Source: Polyangia bacterium
GTDB taxonomy: Bacteria; Myxococcota_A; Polyangia; Polyangiales; Sandaracinaceae
Length of the DNA: 45,791 bases
Direction of reading: 5' to 3'
NCBI GenBank assembly: GCA_030426845.1
Contig: JAUHXR010000031.1
Location: 1-45,791 of the forward strand
A program made the translations under genes and the position numbers. The notes beneath the pieces were generated by a model that saw only the letters and a program-made list of their open reading frames with translations, did not search any database and had not been told where the DNA came from. This document shows positions 7,590 to 15,587 of this stretch, one piece after another (the first letter of the stretch is position 1; each line of letters starts with the position of its first letter).

Positions 7590-8819
7590 TCAGGGCGCCT
7601 CGCCGGACTCGCTCGGCAGCCGCACCGCGCCGCCGCGGCGCGGGCCCGCGATGAAGATCGCGGCGGCGGTGAGCATGAAGCCGACGACGAGCGCGAGGAT
7701 CGCGGCGAGCACGATGAGCAGCCAGCGCGGGGCGCCGCGGCGCGGCTGGCGGGTGGGGACGTCGGGGAGCGCCTTGTCGCTCGGCGGCGTCCACACCGCG
7801 GTGAGCTGACCCGGGTCCGTCGACGAGAGGGCGTCGGGCTGCTCGCGCAGGAGCAGGCGCAGCGAGTCGAGCCGGTGCACCACCGCCTTGGTGCTGCGCG
7901 GGCGGTCCTTGGGCCGCTTGGCGAGCAGGTCGCGGACGAACGTCTCGAGCGCCCCGGGGATCCGCAGCGACGGGTCGATCTCGCGCAGGCGCCGCGGCTC
8001 CTCGTGGAGGTGGCGGTACATCGTCCCGACCGCGTCCTTCTCGTAGAAGGGCGGCTCGCCAACGAGCATCTCGTAGAGGATGACGCCGAGCGCGTAGAGG
8101 TCGGACTGGGGGTAGAGGCCCGCCTTCGTGATGACCTCGGGGGCCATGTAGACCGGCGTGCCGACCACGCGGTGGGCCTCGGTGAGCGATGGCTCGTTGG
8201 CCTTCGGCTGGTCGCTCACGAGCGCCTTGGCGATGCCGAAGTCGACGACCTTGAGGGTGCCGTCGCTGCACAGGAAGATGTTGTCCGGCTTGAGGTCGCG
8301 GTGGATGACCTGGGCCTTGTGCGCCGCCTCGAGCGCGCAGGCCACCTCGTGGGCCACGTGCACCGCCTCGAGCGGCGTGAGCGCGGGCGGCCGGCGCAGG
8401 CGCTCGGTGAGGCTCTCACCCTCGAGCCGCTCCATCACCATGTAGGCGCGCCCGTCCGCGCTCATCCCCGAGTCGTAGATCGCCACGACGTGCGGGCTCT
8501 GGATGCTCGAGGTGTGGCGCACCTCGCGCAGGAAGCGCTCCTGGACGGTCGGGTTTCGCACGTGCTCGGGGCGCACGATCTTGATCGCGACCTCGAGCTC
8601 GTCGGGGAGCCGCTCGGCGAGATAGACCGAGCCCATCCCGCCCTGCCCGATCGGCTCGACGATCTGGTAGCGGTCTCCGAGCACGCTGCCGATCAGCGGG
8701 TCGTCCGCCCAGACGTGCAGCGCGCCGCCGTCCCGCGGGCACACCCGCAGGTTCGGGTCGCGGTACGAGGCGCGGCACACCGTGCAGATCCGGATCACCT
8801 CCGCTGCGCCCGCGAGCAT
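7590..8819 (-). CDS. Membrane-anchored Ser/Thr protein kinase with zinc-ribbon-like head
   Basis: A 409-residue Hanks-type kinase. An N-terminal C-T-V-C (Cys12, Cys15) and C-P-R-D-G (Cys27) resemble the zinc-ribbon cap common on myxobacterial kinases, with Asp in place of a fourth Cys. The catalytic domain is at about 47-315: G-Q-G-G-M-G loop, V-A-I-K, H-R-D-L-K-P-D-N, D-F-G, and an activation segment ending in G-T-P-V-Y-M-A-P-E. All catalytic residues are intact. A Ser/Pro linker leads to a single membrane span at about 364-391 and a short external tail without a sensor domain. The start is ATG 8819; a TATCAT box lies 15-10 bases upstream, with no Shine-Dalgarno sequence. The targets are unknown. 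Confidence 0.93.
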   Translation of the reverse strand: MLAGAAEVIRICTVCRASYRDPNLRVCPRDGGALHVWADDPLIGSVLGDRYQIVEPIGQGGMGSVYLAERLPDELEVAIKIVRPEHVRNPTVQERFLREVRHTSSIQSPHVVAIYDSGMSADGRAYMVMERLEGESLTERLRRPPALTPLEAVHVAHEVACALEAAHKAQVIHRDLKPDNIFLCSDGTLKVVDFGIAKALVSDQPKANEPSLTEAHRVVGTPVYMAPEVITKAGLYPQSDLYALGVILYEMLVGEPPFYEKDAVGTMYRHLHEEPRRLREIDPSLRIPGALETFVRDLLAKRPKDRPRSTKAVVHRLDSLRLLLREQPDALSSTDPGQLTAVWTPPSDKALPDVPTRQPRRGAPRWLLIVLAAILALVVGFMLTAAAIFIAGPRRGGAVRLPSESGEAP

Positions 8820-8828
8820 CGACCCTCG

Positions 8829-8858
8829 ATGATACGGGAGGAGCTGGCCGGGTGACAG
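8829..8858 (-). promoter_or_regulatory. Candidate promoter of the kinase at 7590-8819
   Basis: On the minus strand CTGTCA (8853-8858) and TATCAT (8829-8834) are separated by 18 bases. The -10 box matches TANNNT and ends nine bases before ATG 8819, which implies a leader of only a few bases. Confidence 0.45.
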
Positions 8859-8892
8859 AACGCGCTGGTCGGATCGGGCTCTTGGGCCGCGA

Positions 8893-9750
8893 TCAGACCG
8901 CGCCCTCGGTGGCGCGGCGCCGGTACGCCTCGGCCACCGCGACGATGACGTCGAGGGACGCCCCGAAGAAGCGGGCCTCGGTCCGCGCGAGGCGGGTCGA
9001 GTCCACCCCGAAGACCTCGAGCGCCGGGGCGCCGTGGTCGGTGAAGCCTTCGGTGAAGCGGCTCACCCGGCTCCAGTCGACCGCGCGCACGCTCTGACCG
9101 TCGAGGCCGCCGACGAAGGCGTCGGGCGTCAGCACGAGCACGCGACCGGTGGTCTTCTTGCGCAGGAGCTCCACCCCGCCGACGACCCCGCCGCCGCCGA
9201 GCGCGCCGACGCCCCCCGCGACCAGCAGCCCCACCGGGCCGAACGCGAGCCCGTACAGACCGAGCGCCGCGGCGCCGACCGCGGCCCCGATCAGGGAGCT
9301 GCGCATGACGCTCGGCGTCGCGGCCGGGATCTCGACCGCGCCGGGCAGCTCGCGCCGGGCGAGGACCTGGGTCAGCACCTCGTCGGGGGGCAACGGGTCG
9401 CGCCGCCGACGCCGGTCGCGGTAGCCGCGGTGCTCGATCGCGTCGAGCCGGGTGCGGACGACCTTCTGGATCTCGTCGACGTCGGCGCCCGCGAGCTCGA
9501 ACCACGGCGGACGCGGCGGCCGGCGGGGGGCGGCGAGGAGCAGGCGCCCCGGGTCGGTCAGGGCGATCGGCACGAGGATCTCCTCCCACCGCACCGCGCT
9601 CGCCTTGCGCCCGCGCCGCAGCACGACCCCCTCGGCGAAGACCCGGACCTTGAACGGGCGGCCGTCCATCGCGGCGGCGTCGCGCTGCGCCCAGTCGGGC
9701 AGCGCCGCCGGTTCGACCTCGTCGTGCGCGAGCCACTCCACGGGGCTCAC
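8893..9750 (-). CDS. Unknown protein with a glycine-rich membrane segment
   Basis: About 285 residues from GTG 9750. The N-terminal half (R-P-F-K-V-R-V-F-A-E-G-V, then V-R-W-E-E-I, then L-L-A-A-P) reads like a PH-like or bacterial PH-type beta fold. A very basic stretch of six consecutive Arg follows, then a hydrophobic Gly/Ala/Val block of about 45 residues (two closely spaced spans or a hairpin), then a second beta-rich part with V-L-V-L-T-P-D-A and W-S-R-V. The frame is open up to 9852, but those extra residues have shadow-like composition. I do not recognise a family. It lies upstream of, and in the same direction as, the kinase, 73 bases away. Confidence 0.6.
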   Translation of the reverse strand: MSPVEWLAHDEVEPAALPDWAQRDAAAMDGRPFKVRVFAEGVVLRRGRKASAVRWEEILVPIALTDPGRLLLAAPRRPPRPPWFELAGADVDEIQKVVRTRLDAIEHRGYRDRRRRRDPLPPDEVLTQVLARRELPGAVEIPAATPSVMRSSLIGAAVGAAALGLYGLAFGPVGLLVAGGVGALGGGGVVGGVELLRKKTTGRVLVLTPDAFVGGLDGQSVRAVDWSRVSRFTEGFTDHGAPALEVFGVDSTRLARTEARFFGASLDVIVAVAEAYRRRATEGAV

Positions 9751-9989
9751 AGGGTCCGGCCACTCGCCCCTGTGCGCAAGCGGCGCGCGCGCGGCCTCGC
9801 ATTTTCTGCGACACGCCCCCGGCCGACCGTGCACCGGGTGCGCGCAGATCACGGATCGAGCCCGCTACTCCGCTGGCCCGACGTCTGCAAAGTGGGGTCG
9901 CAGCCCGAGGTCGGACCGGCCGCGACACGGTCGGGGGCGCGCCCGCTCGCGCCGCGGCGCTTCGGGAGCATCATGACGGGGGACTGCGG

Positions 9990-10568
9990 ATGAGCGAGAA
10001 GATCGTAGTAGGCGTCGACTTCGGCGAAGAGGGCGACCTGGCCCTGCACGAGGCCCTGCGCCTCGCCAAGCGCCTCGACGGCGCGGAGCTCCACCCGGTG
10101 CACGTGCTGCCCAAGCCGGACGCGGTGGGCCGCAAGGACCAGCTCGACGTGCTCTCCCACATGCTGAGCGCGGCGGCTCAGGAGCTGCGCGACCGCACCC
10201 TCAACGTGGCCGAGGGGATGGGCGACGACGTCTGGGAGCAGCACGTCACGGTCCACGTGCGCTTCGGCAAGGCGGCCGAGGTGCTCCAGCAGGTCGCGGT
10301 CGACGTCGACGCGGACCTGATCGTGGTCGGGACGCACGCGCGGCGCGGGATGCAGCGCCTCATCCTCGGCTCGGTCGCGGAGGAGGTCCTGCGGCTCGGG
10401 CGCTTCCCGGTGCTCGTCGCGCGCCCGAAGAACACCGAGGGCCTCACCGCGAGCGAGACGATCGAGCCGCCGCGCGAGGGCGAGGACCTGCACGAGCAGC
10501 GCACGTTCTCGCGCAGCGAGCGCCTGCGCTTCGGTCAGCGCGACGGGCACATCGCCGGCATGATCTGA
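9990..10568 (+). CDS. Universal stress protein (UspA family)
   Basis: A 192-residue cytoplasmic protein with one Usp domain at about 4-145: I-V-V-G-V-D at the start, and the ATP-binding signature V-G-T-H-A-R-R-G-M-Q-R-L-I-L-G-S followed by V-L-R. The glycine spacing is that of the ATP-binding subgroup. A further 45 or so charged residues follow the domain, unlike most single-domain members. GGGGGA lies a few bases before ATG 9990. A GC-rich hairpin follows the stop codon, so the gene is probably monocistronic. Confidence 0.9.
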   Translation: MSEKIVVGVDFGEEGDLALHEALRLAKRLDGAELHPVHVLPKPDAVGRKDQLDVLSHMLSAAAQELRDRTLNVAEGMGDDVWEQHVTVHVRFGKAAEVLQQVAVDVDADLIVVGTHARRGMQRLILGSVAEEVLRLGRFPVLVARPKNTEGLTASETIEPPREGEDLHEQRTFSRSERLRFGQRDGHIAGMI

Positions 10569-10580
10569 AGGCGGGCGAGA

Positions 10581-10600
10581 GCCCGGCGCCGTGGCCGGGC
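10581..10600 (+). terminator. Hairpin after the universal stress protein gene
   Basis: GCCCGGC (10581-10587) pairs perfectly with GCCGGGC (10594-10600) around a six-base loop, 12 bases after the stop codon. There is no U tract, so this is a candidate terminator or 3' stabiliser. Confidence 0.5.
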
Positions 10601-10664
10601 CGCGGTCCGGCGCGCCTCGGGGAGCGCGGGCCCGTCCGCCGCTTCCGTGGTAACCCGCCCCGTC

Positions 10665-12278
10665 ATGGAGCCCCATCGAGGCAACGGCGTCAGCCCGTCG
10701 AGCACCGACCCCGCGACGCCCCTCCACCCCGTCCGCGACGGGGCGATCCACCGCGTCTGCCCGCTGGACCTGAGCGCGCTGCCGCCCGTCGCGGTGTCGA
10801 CCGCGGACGAGGTGCGCGAGGCGGTCCAGATCGCGCGACGCGCGCAGCGCGTCTGGGCCAACCGGACGCTCGACGATCGAGTCGGCGCGATGCGGCGCGC
10901 GGCCCGGCGGATGCTCGAGCAGCGCGCGGAGATCCTCACGCTCGTCAAGCGCGAGGCCGGCAAGCTCGACGTCGACGCGATGTTCACCGAGGCGCTCGGC
11001 CCGCTCGACGCGGTCAACGGCTGGGCGTCGGTGGTGCGCGGCGCGGTCCGCCAGAAGGTCTCGCTCAACCCGATCAACTTCCCGCGCAAGCGCGCGCGGA
11101 TCGACCTCGTCCCCCGCGGCGTCATCGGGGTGATCGCGCCCTGGAACTTCCCCGTCGCGGGGCTCTACCGCTCGCTCGTGCCCGCGCTGCTCACCGGCAA
11201 CGCGGTGGTCCTCAAGCCGAGCGAGTACACGCCCAAGAGCAGCCAGTGGTTCGCCGACATGCTCGCGGCCGAGCTCCCCGAGGGCCTCGTCCAGGTGGTA
11301 CACGGCGGCGGCGAGACGGGCCGCGCGCTCCTCGACGCCTCGATCGACGCCTGCGTGTTCACCGGCTCGTGCCGCACCGGGGCCAAGGTGCGCGTGCGCT
11401 GCGCCGAGCTCGGCATCCCCTCGAGCGTCGAGATGGGCGGCAACGACGCCGCGATCGTGCTCGCGGACTGCGACCTCGACCGCACCGTCGCGGGCATCAC
11501 CCAGTGGGCGCTCCAGAACGCGGGCCAGGCGTGCGGCGCGATCGAGGTCGTCTACGTCGACGAGCGCATCGCCGACCGCTTCGTCCGGCGCCTCGGCGAC
11601 GCGTGGTCGCGCCTGCGGACCGGGCACGGCGACTTCGCCGAGGTGGACGTCTCGCCGCTGAGCAACCGCGCCCAGCTCGAGCTCGTCGCCGCGCACGTCG
11701 AGGACGCCAAGGCCAAGGGCGCGACCGTCGTCACCGGCGGCGCGCGCGTCGAGCCGGGCCTGTTCTACGCGCCGACCGTGCTCGACCACTGCACTGACGC
11801 AATGGACGTGGTCAAGGAGGAGACCTTCGGCCCGGTCGTCGCGGTGGTCCGCGTGAACGGCGCGGCCGAGGCGATCCAGCGCGTCAACGACGGCCGCTAC
11901 GGCCTCGGCGCCTCCCTCTGGACGGCGGACGTCGCGCGCGCCGAGCGGCTCGCCGAGCGCCTCGAGGTCGGGGTGGTCGACGTCAACAACCACGCGATGA
12001 CCGGCGCGATCGCGCAGCTCCCCTGGACGGGCACGCGCGACACCGGCTTCGGCGTGGCCAACAGCGCGTGGTCGCTGCTGACCTTCTGCCGGCCGCGCAG
12101 CCTGCTCGTCGATCAGAACCCGGGGCCCGACCCGTACTGGCTGCCCTTCGACCCGGCGACCTTCGAGCTCGGTGACATCCTCGCCGACGCCCAGATCATG
12201 CGGATCGGGCGCGCCTGGCGCCTCCCGATCCTCCTCGCGCAGCGGGCCTCGCGCATCAAGCGCTTCTTCGGCGGCTGA
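10665..12278 (+). CDS. NAD(P)-dependent aldehyde dehydrogenase
   Basis: A 537-residue ALDH-superfamily enzyme that oxidises an aldehyde to the acid with NAD(P). Seen: I-A-P-W-N-F-P in the coenzyme domain, K-P-S-E-Y-T, the loop F-T-G-S-C-x-T-G, the general base in V-E-M-G-G-N (Glu256), the catalytic thiol in G-Q-A-C (Cys290), and E-E-T-F-G-P-V near the end. The length is slightly above the usual 480-500, with an extended N-terminus and a basic C-terminal tail. ATG 10665 is chosen; GTG 10647 in the same frame is possible, and neither has a clear ribosome binding site. The physiological aldehyde is not evident and no pathway genes are adjacent. Confidence 0.92.
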   Translation: MEPHRGNGVSPSSTDPATPLHPVRDGAIHRVCPLDLSALPPVAVSTADEVREAVQIARRAQRVWANRTLDDRVGAMRRAARRMLEQRAEILTLVKREAGKLDVDAMFTEALGPLDAVNGWASVVRGAVRQKVSLNPINFPRKRARIDLVPRGVIGVIAPWNFPVAGLYRSLVPALLTGNAVVLKPSEYTPKSSQWFADMLAAELPEGLVQVVHGGGETGRALLDASIDACVFTGSCRTGAKVRVRCAELGIPSSVEMGGNDAAIVLADCDLDRTVAGITQWALQNAGQACGAIEVVYVDERIADRFVRRLGDAWSRLRTGHGDFAEVDVSPLSNRAQLELVAAHVEDAKAKGATVVTGGARVEPGLFYAPTVLDHCTDAMDVVKEETFGPVVAVVRVNGAAEAIQRVNDGRYGLGASLWTADVARAERLAERLEVGVVDVNNHAMTGAIAQLPWTGTRDTGFGVANSAWSLLTFCRPRSLLVDQNPGPDPYWLPFDPATFELGDILADAQIMRIGRAWRLPILLAQRASRIKRFFGG

Positions 12279-12333
12279 GCCCTCCGCGCCGGGGCGGGCG
12301 CGGCCACGACGCAGCGGCGCCCTTCGGGCTCAG
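12275..12333. terminator. Nested inverted repeat joining two convergent gene ends
   Basis: CTGAGCCC (12275-12282) and GGGCTCAG (12326-12333) are perfect inverted copies, and each contains the stop codon of one of the two convergent genes. Inside them GGGCGC (12296-12301) pairs with GCGCCC (12317-12322). The structure is symmetric and could stop transcription from both sides. Confidence 0.5.
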
Positions 12334-15300
12334 CGCGGCTCGAGCGCGGCGTCGAACGCGTTGGCGAGCTCGCCGCGCGCGGCGGCGCGGCCGAGCGCCA
12401 GGACCTCGCGCAGCTCGTCCTCGTCGTAGTCCGCCCGCACCGCCTCGAGGCGCGCGAGCCCCGCCGCCGCCGCCTCGGGCTGGTCGCGCAGCGCAGCCAC
12501 CGAGGCGCGGAGCGCGGCCGTCATGCAGCGCTCGACCCGGCTCCCCGCCTCGGCCCCGGCCGACGACGCCTCGGCGACGTGGGCCGCGGCGCGCAGCGCG
12601 TCGCCCTCCCGGAGCGACCAGCACGCGAGCTGGATCTCGGCGATCGAGAGGTGCTGGCGGAGCCCGAGCGCGCGCGCCTGCGCGCCGACCGCCCGCATCT
12701 GCTCGGCCGCCTCGCTCCGGCGACCCACGAGGTAGAGCGCGTCCGCGTAGACCTGCCGGATCGCGAGCTCGCCGCGCCGCGCCCCCACCTCCATCGCCGC
12801 CTCCAGCGCGCGCTCGAACAGGGCGAGGCTCTCGGTCGGCGCCATGTTGGCGAGGTGCATGAGCGCCTTGGCCTCGACCGCGCCGTCTCCGCGCGCGCGC
12901 GCGATCTCCGCCGCACGTCGAAACCGAGCTTGCGCCTCGTCGTTCGCCCGACGCCGGCGCGCCCCGAGCGCGAGCAGCCCCGAGGCGTGCATCTCGACCT
13001 CGTCGTCGCCCGCCTCGAGCGCGGTCTCGGCCGCCGCGCGCGCCGCCTCCTCGTCGCCGAGCGCCGCCGCGACCTGCGCGTCCCGGAGCCGGACCCACGG
13101 CGCGCTCGAGACCGCGCGCGCCTCCGCGATCTGCGCGCGGGCCCGGTCGGCGTCGCCCTCGGAGGCGGCGAGGAACGCGAGCTCCGCGAGGGCCCGGCCG
13201 CGGTGCGCCGGCGCGTGCTGCTCCTCGGCCCACCGCAAGAGCGTGGTCGCGCGCGCGAGGCGCGCCCGACCATCCGCCCGGTTGACGCTGGCCACGATCG
13301 CCTCGGTCATCGCGTCGCAGGCCGCCTCGCGCTCGCCGCCGGCCCACAGGTGATGGGCGCGCTCGGCCTGCGCGTCCTCCCGCCCCGCGAGCGGCGCGAG
13401 CGCGCGGGCCGCCGCGAGGTGCAGGCGCGGGCGGTCGGCCGGCTCGACGCTCGCCGCGAGGTGCGCCCGGAGCTGCCCGTGGGCCCAGTGGTAGGCGCCG
13501 CGCCGAAGGTGCAGGAGGCCGGCGCGGGTCGCGCGGCGGACCTCGGCCTGGAGCTCCGGGCCGAGCTCCATCGCGAGCCGGGCGACCGTCTCGACCGACG
13601 GGCGCGGGCGGGTCAGCGCGACCGCCCCCAGCCGCCGCCGATCGATCCCGAGACGGACGAGGCGGCGGTCCCACAGCGCGGGGAGGTCGCGCGGGAGCGC
13701 GTCCGGGTCGCGATCCGACCGCAGCGAGTAGACCCCGCCCGCCCGCTCCAGCGCGTCGTCCTCGACCAGCTCGGCCAGGAGCTGCGAGGCGAACAGCGGG
13801 TTGCCGTCCGCGCGCTGCGCGACCAGCGCGGCGAGGTGATCGTCGACCTCGAGCAGCCCCCGGACGAGCCCGCGCAGGTCCGACGCCCCGAGCGGCGCGA
13901 GCTCGATCACCGCGTCGGGGTCGCCGACCCGCTCGTCGTCATCGGCCCCGGTCACCACGACCGCGACGGGCCCGCCGCGCGCGCGGAGCGCGAGGAGCAG
14001 CGCCTCGGCCGCCTCGCGACCCCAGCTCGCGTCGTCGAGCCAGATCACCGCGGCTCGGTGCTGAGCGAGCCGGTGGATCGCCTCGGCGCAGACCCGCGCC
14101 GGGAGATCCGCGTCGAGCGCCGCCTGCTTGGGGTCGAGGAGCATCCGCGCGTCGCTGACGAAGCGGGGGTCACGGCCGCCGAACCGGTCGGCCCACGCGC
14201 GGAGCGCGAGGGTGAGGTCGGACCCGACCACCCCGCCGACCCCGAGGGCGTGCGCGAGCAGCGCGCGGAGGCCCTCGTTGCCCGCGCCGCCCTCGCTCCA
14301 CGCGGTCTGGGCGGTGTGCGCGAGGCCCGCCTCGTGCGCGCGCTCGAGGAGGTCCCGCGCGAGCCGGCTCGTACCCGTGCCGGCCGGCCCCGCCAGAGCG
14401 ATCACCCGAACCTCACCGGCCGCGCGGGCCGCGGTCAGCTCGGACCAGGCCCGCCGGCGCTCGGCGTCGCGGCCGACCGCGGGGAGATCGCGCAGCCCGA
14501 AGAGCGCGTAGGCGCCGGGGGTCGGCGGGGCCTGGTCGCGCGGCGGCGACGACGGCGCGGGCGCGGGGCCCGGCACGGTCGGTGCGCTCGCGCTCGGGGT
14601 CGACGGGGTGCTCGCCGTGGGTCGGGACGGCGCCGCCGCGGTGGGCTCGTCCTCGCTCACCTGGGTAGGCGCGCCCGACGGGGCGGCGCGCGGCGGGGGC
14701 GGTTGATGGTCGGGCGCAGGGGGGATCTGACGGAGCGCGTGGAGCACGTCGGCGGCGTGGCTCGGGCGGTCACCCTCCCGCGGCGCGAGCAGCGCCTCGA
14801 GCAGGTCCGCCAGCTCCTCGGGCAGCCCGAGGGGCGCCGCGTCGAGCCGCGGCGGGCGACGGAAGGGCCGGTCCGTCAGCGCCTGGTCGGCGAACGCGGA
14901 GCGCCCCGCGAGCACGCGGTAGAGCGTCGCCCCGAGGGCGTAGAGGTCGGTCCACGGCCCCATCGACGGACCCGCGTCGAGGATCTGCTCCGGGGCCATG
15001 TAGGCGTGCGTACCGAGGACCACGTCGCGGGCCCGCGCGCCGGCGTCGGGGTTGCGCCAGGCGCGCGCGATCCCGAAGTCGAGCAGCGTCGCGCGCGGCG
15101 CCTGGGGGTCGCGCTCGACGAGGACGTTGTCCGGCTTGATGTCGAGGTGCAGCACGCCGCGGGCGTGCGCGTAGGCGAGCGCCTCCAGCAACCTGCAACA
15201 CACCTCGCGAAGCTCCTCGAAGGGGAGCCAGCGCAGCTTCGAGAGCGCGGCCCCGCGCCGGAGCTCGAGCACGAGGGCGAGGCCGTCGTCCTGCTCGAGG

Positions 15301-15533
15301 AGATCGTAGACCCGCGGGATCGCCGGGTGCTCGAGCCGCGCGGTCGCGAGCGCCTCGTCGTGGAACAGCCGCGCGGTCGTCTCGTCGAGCACCTCCGCGC
15401 GCACGAGCTTGAGGGCGACGTCCTGCCCGCGCTCGAGGTCGTGGCAGCGCCAGACCTCGCCCATGCCGCCGCGCCCGAGGAGCTCCGCCGCCTCGTACCG
15501 CTCGCAGAGCACCGCGCCGGCTGCGATCTGCAC
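12330..15533 (-). CDS. Ser/Thr protein kinase fused to an AAA/STAND-like ATPase and TPR-like repeats
   Basis: A 1067-residue soluble protein. The kinase domain is at about 12-270 with G-R-G-G-M-G, V-A-L-K, L-D-I-K-P-D-N (His-Leu-Asp instead of His-Arg-Asp in the catalytic loop) and D-F-G-I-A. A Pro/Ala/Ser/Thr linker covers about 270-345. An ATPase region begins near 375 with V-I-A-L-A-G-P-A-G-T-G-T-S (382-389), where the P-loop Lys is Thr388, and has a good Walker B (V-I-W-L-D-D) near 500. Ala/Arg-rich helical pairs from about 700 to the end look like TPRs. GTG 15533 is the start, with a TAGCCT box at -12 to -7. It is the last gene of a minus-strand run with the TAXI, GMC and envelope genes. 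The architecture resembles bacterial kinase-AAA signalling giants; the substrate is unknown. Confidence 0.88.
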   Translation of the reverse strand: MQIAAGAVLCERYEAAELLGRGGMGEVWRCHDLERGQDVALKLVRAEVLDETTARLFHDEALATARLEHPAIPRVYDLLEQDDGLALVLELRRGAALSKLRWLPFEELREVCCRLLEALAYAHARGVLHLDIKPDNVLVERDPQAPRATLLDFGIARAWRNPDAGARARDVVLGTHAYMAPEQILDAGPSMGPWTDLYALGATLYRVLAGRSAFADQALTDRPFRRPPRLDAAPLGLPEELADLLEALLAPREGDRPSHAADVLHALRQIPPAPDHQPPPPRAAPSGAPTQVSEDEPTAAAPSRPTASTPSTPSASAPTVPGPAPAPSSPPRDQAPPTPGAYALFGLRDLPAVGRDAERRRAWSELTAARAAGEVRVIALAGPAGTGTSRLARDLLERAHEAGLAHTAQTAWSEGGAGNEGLRALLAHALGVGGVVGSDLTLALRAWADRFGGRDPRFVSDARMLLDPKQAALDADLPARVCAEAIHRLAQHRAAVIWLDDASWGREAAEALLLALRARGGPVAVVVTGADDDERVGDPDAVIELAPLGASDLRGLVRGLLEVDDHLAALVAQRADGNPLFASQLLAELVEDDALERAGGVYSLRSDRDPDALPRDLPALWDRRLVRLGIDRRRLGAVALTRPRPSVETVARLAMELGPELQAEVRRATRAGLLHLRRGAYHWAHGQLRAHLAASVEPADRPRLHLAAARALAPLAGREDAQAERAHHLWAGGEREAACDAMTEAIVASVNRADGRARLARATTLLRWAEEQHAPAHRGRALAELAFLAASEGDADRARAQIAEARAVSSAPWVRLRDAQVAAALGDEEAARAAAETALEAGDDEVEMHASGLLALGARRRRANDEAQARFRRAAEIARARGDGAVEAKALMHLANMAPTESLALFERALEAAMEVGARRGELAIRQVYADALYLVGRRSEAAEQMRAVGAQARALGLRQHLSIAEIQLACWSLREGDALRAAAHVAEASSAGAEAGSRVERCMTAALRASVAALRDQPEAAAAGLARLEAVRADYDEDELREVLALGRAAARGELANAFDAALEPR

Positions 15534-15556
15534 GCCTTCAGGCTACGTCATCTCGG

Positions 15557-15574
15557 GAGCCGGCTGAACGGCTC
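15557..15574 (-). terminator. Small hairpin between the TAXI and kinase genes
   Basis: GAGCCG and CGGCTC (15557-15562, 15569-15574) form a 6-bp stem with a six-base loop, 13 bases after the TAXI stop codon on the minus strand. It is a weak terminator or attenuator candidate ahead of the kinase gene. Confidence 0.35.
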
Positions 15575-15587
15575 CGTCACGAGCCGC

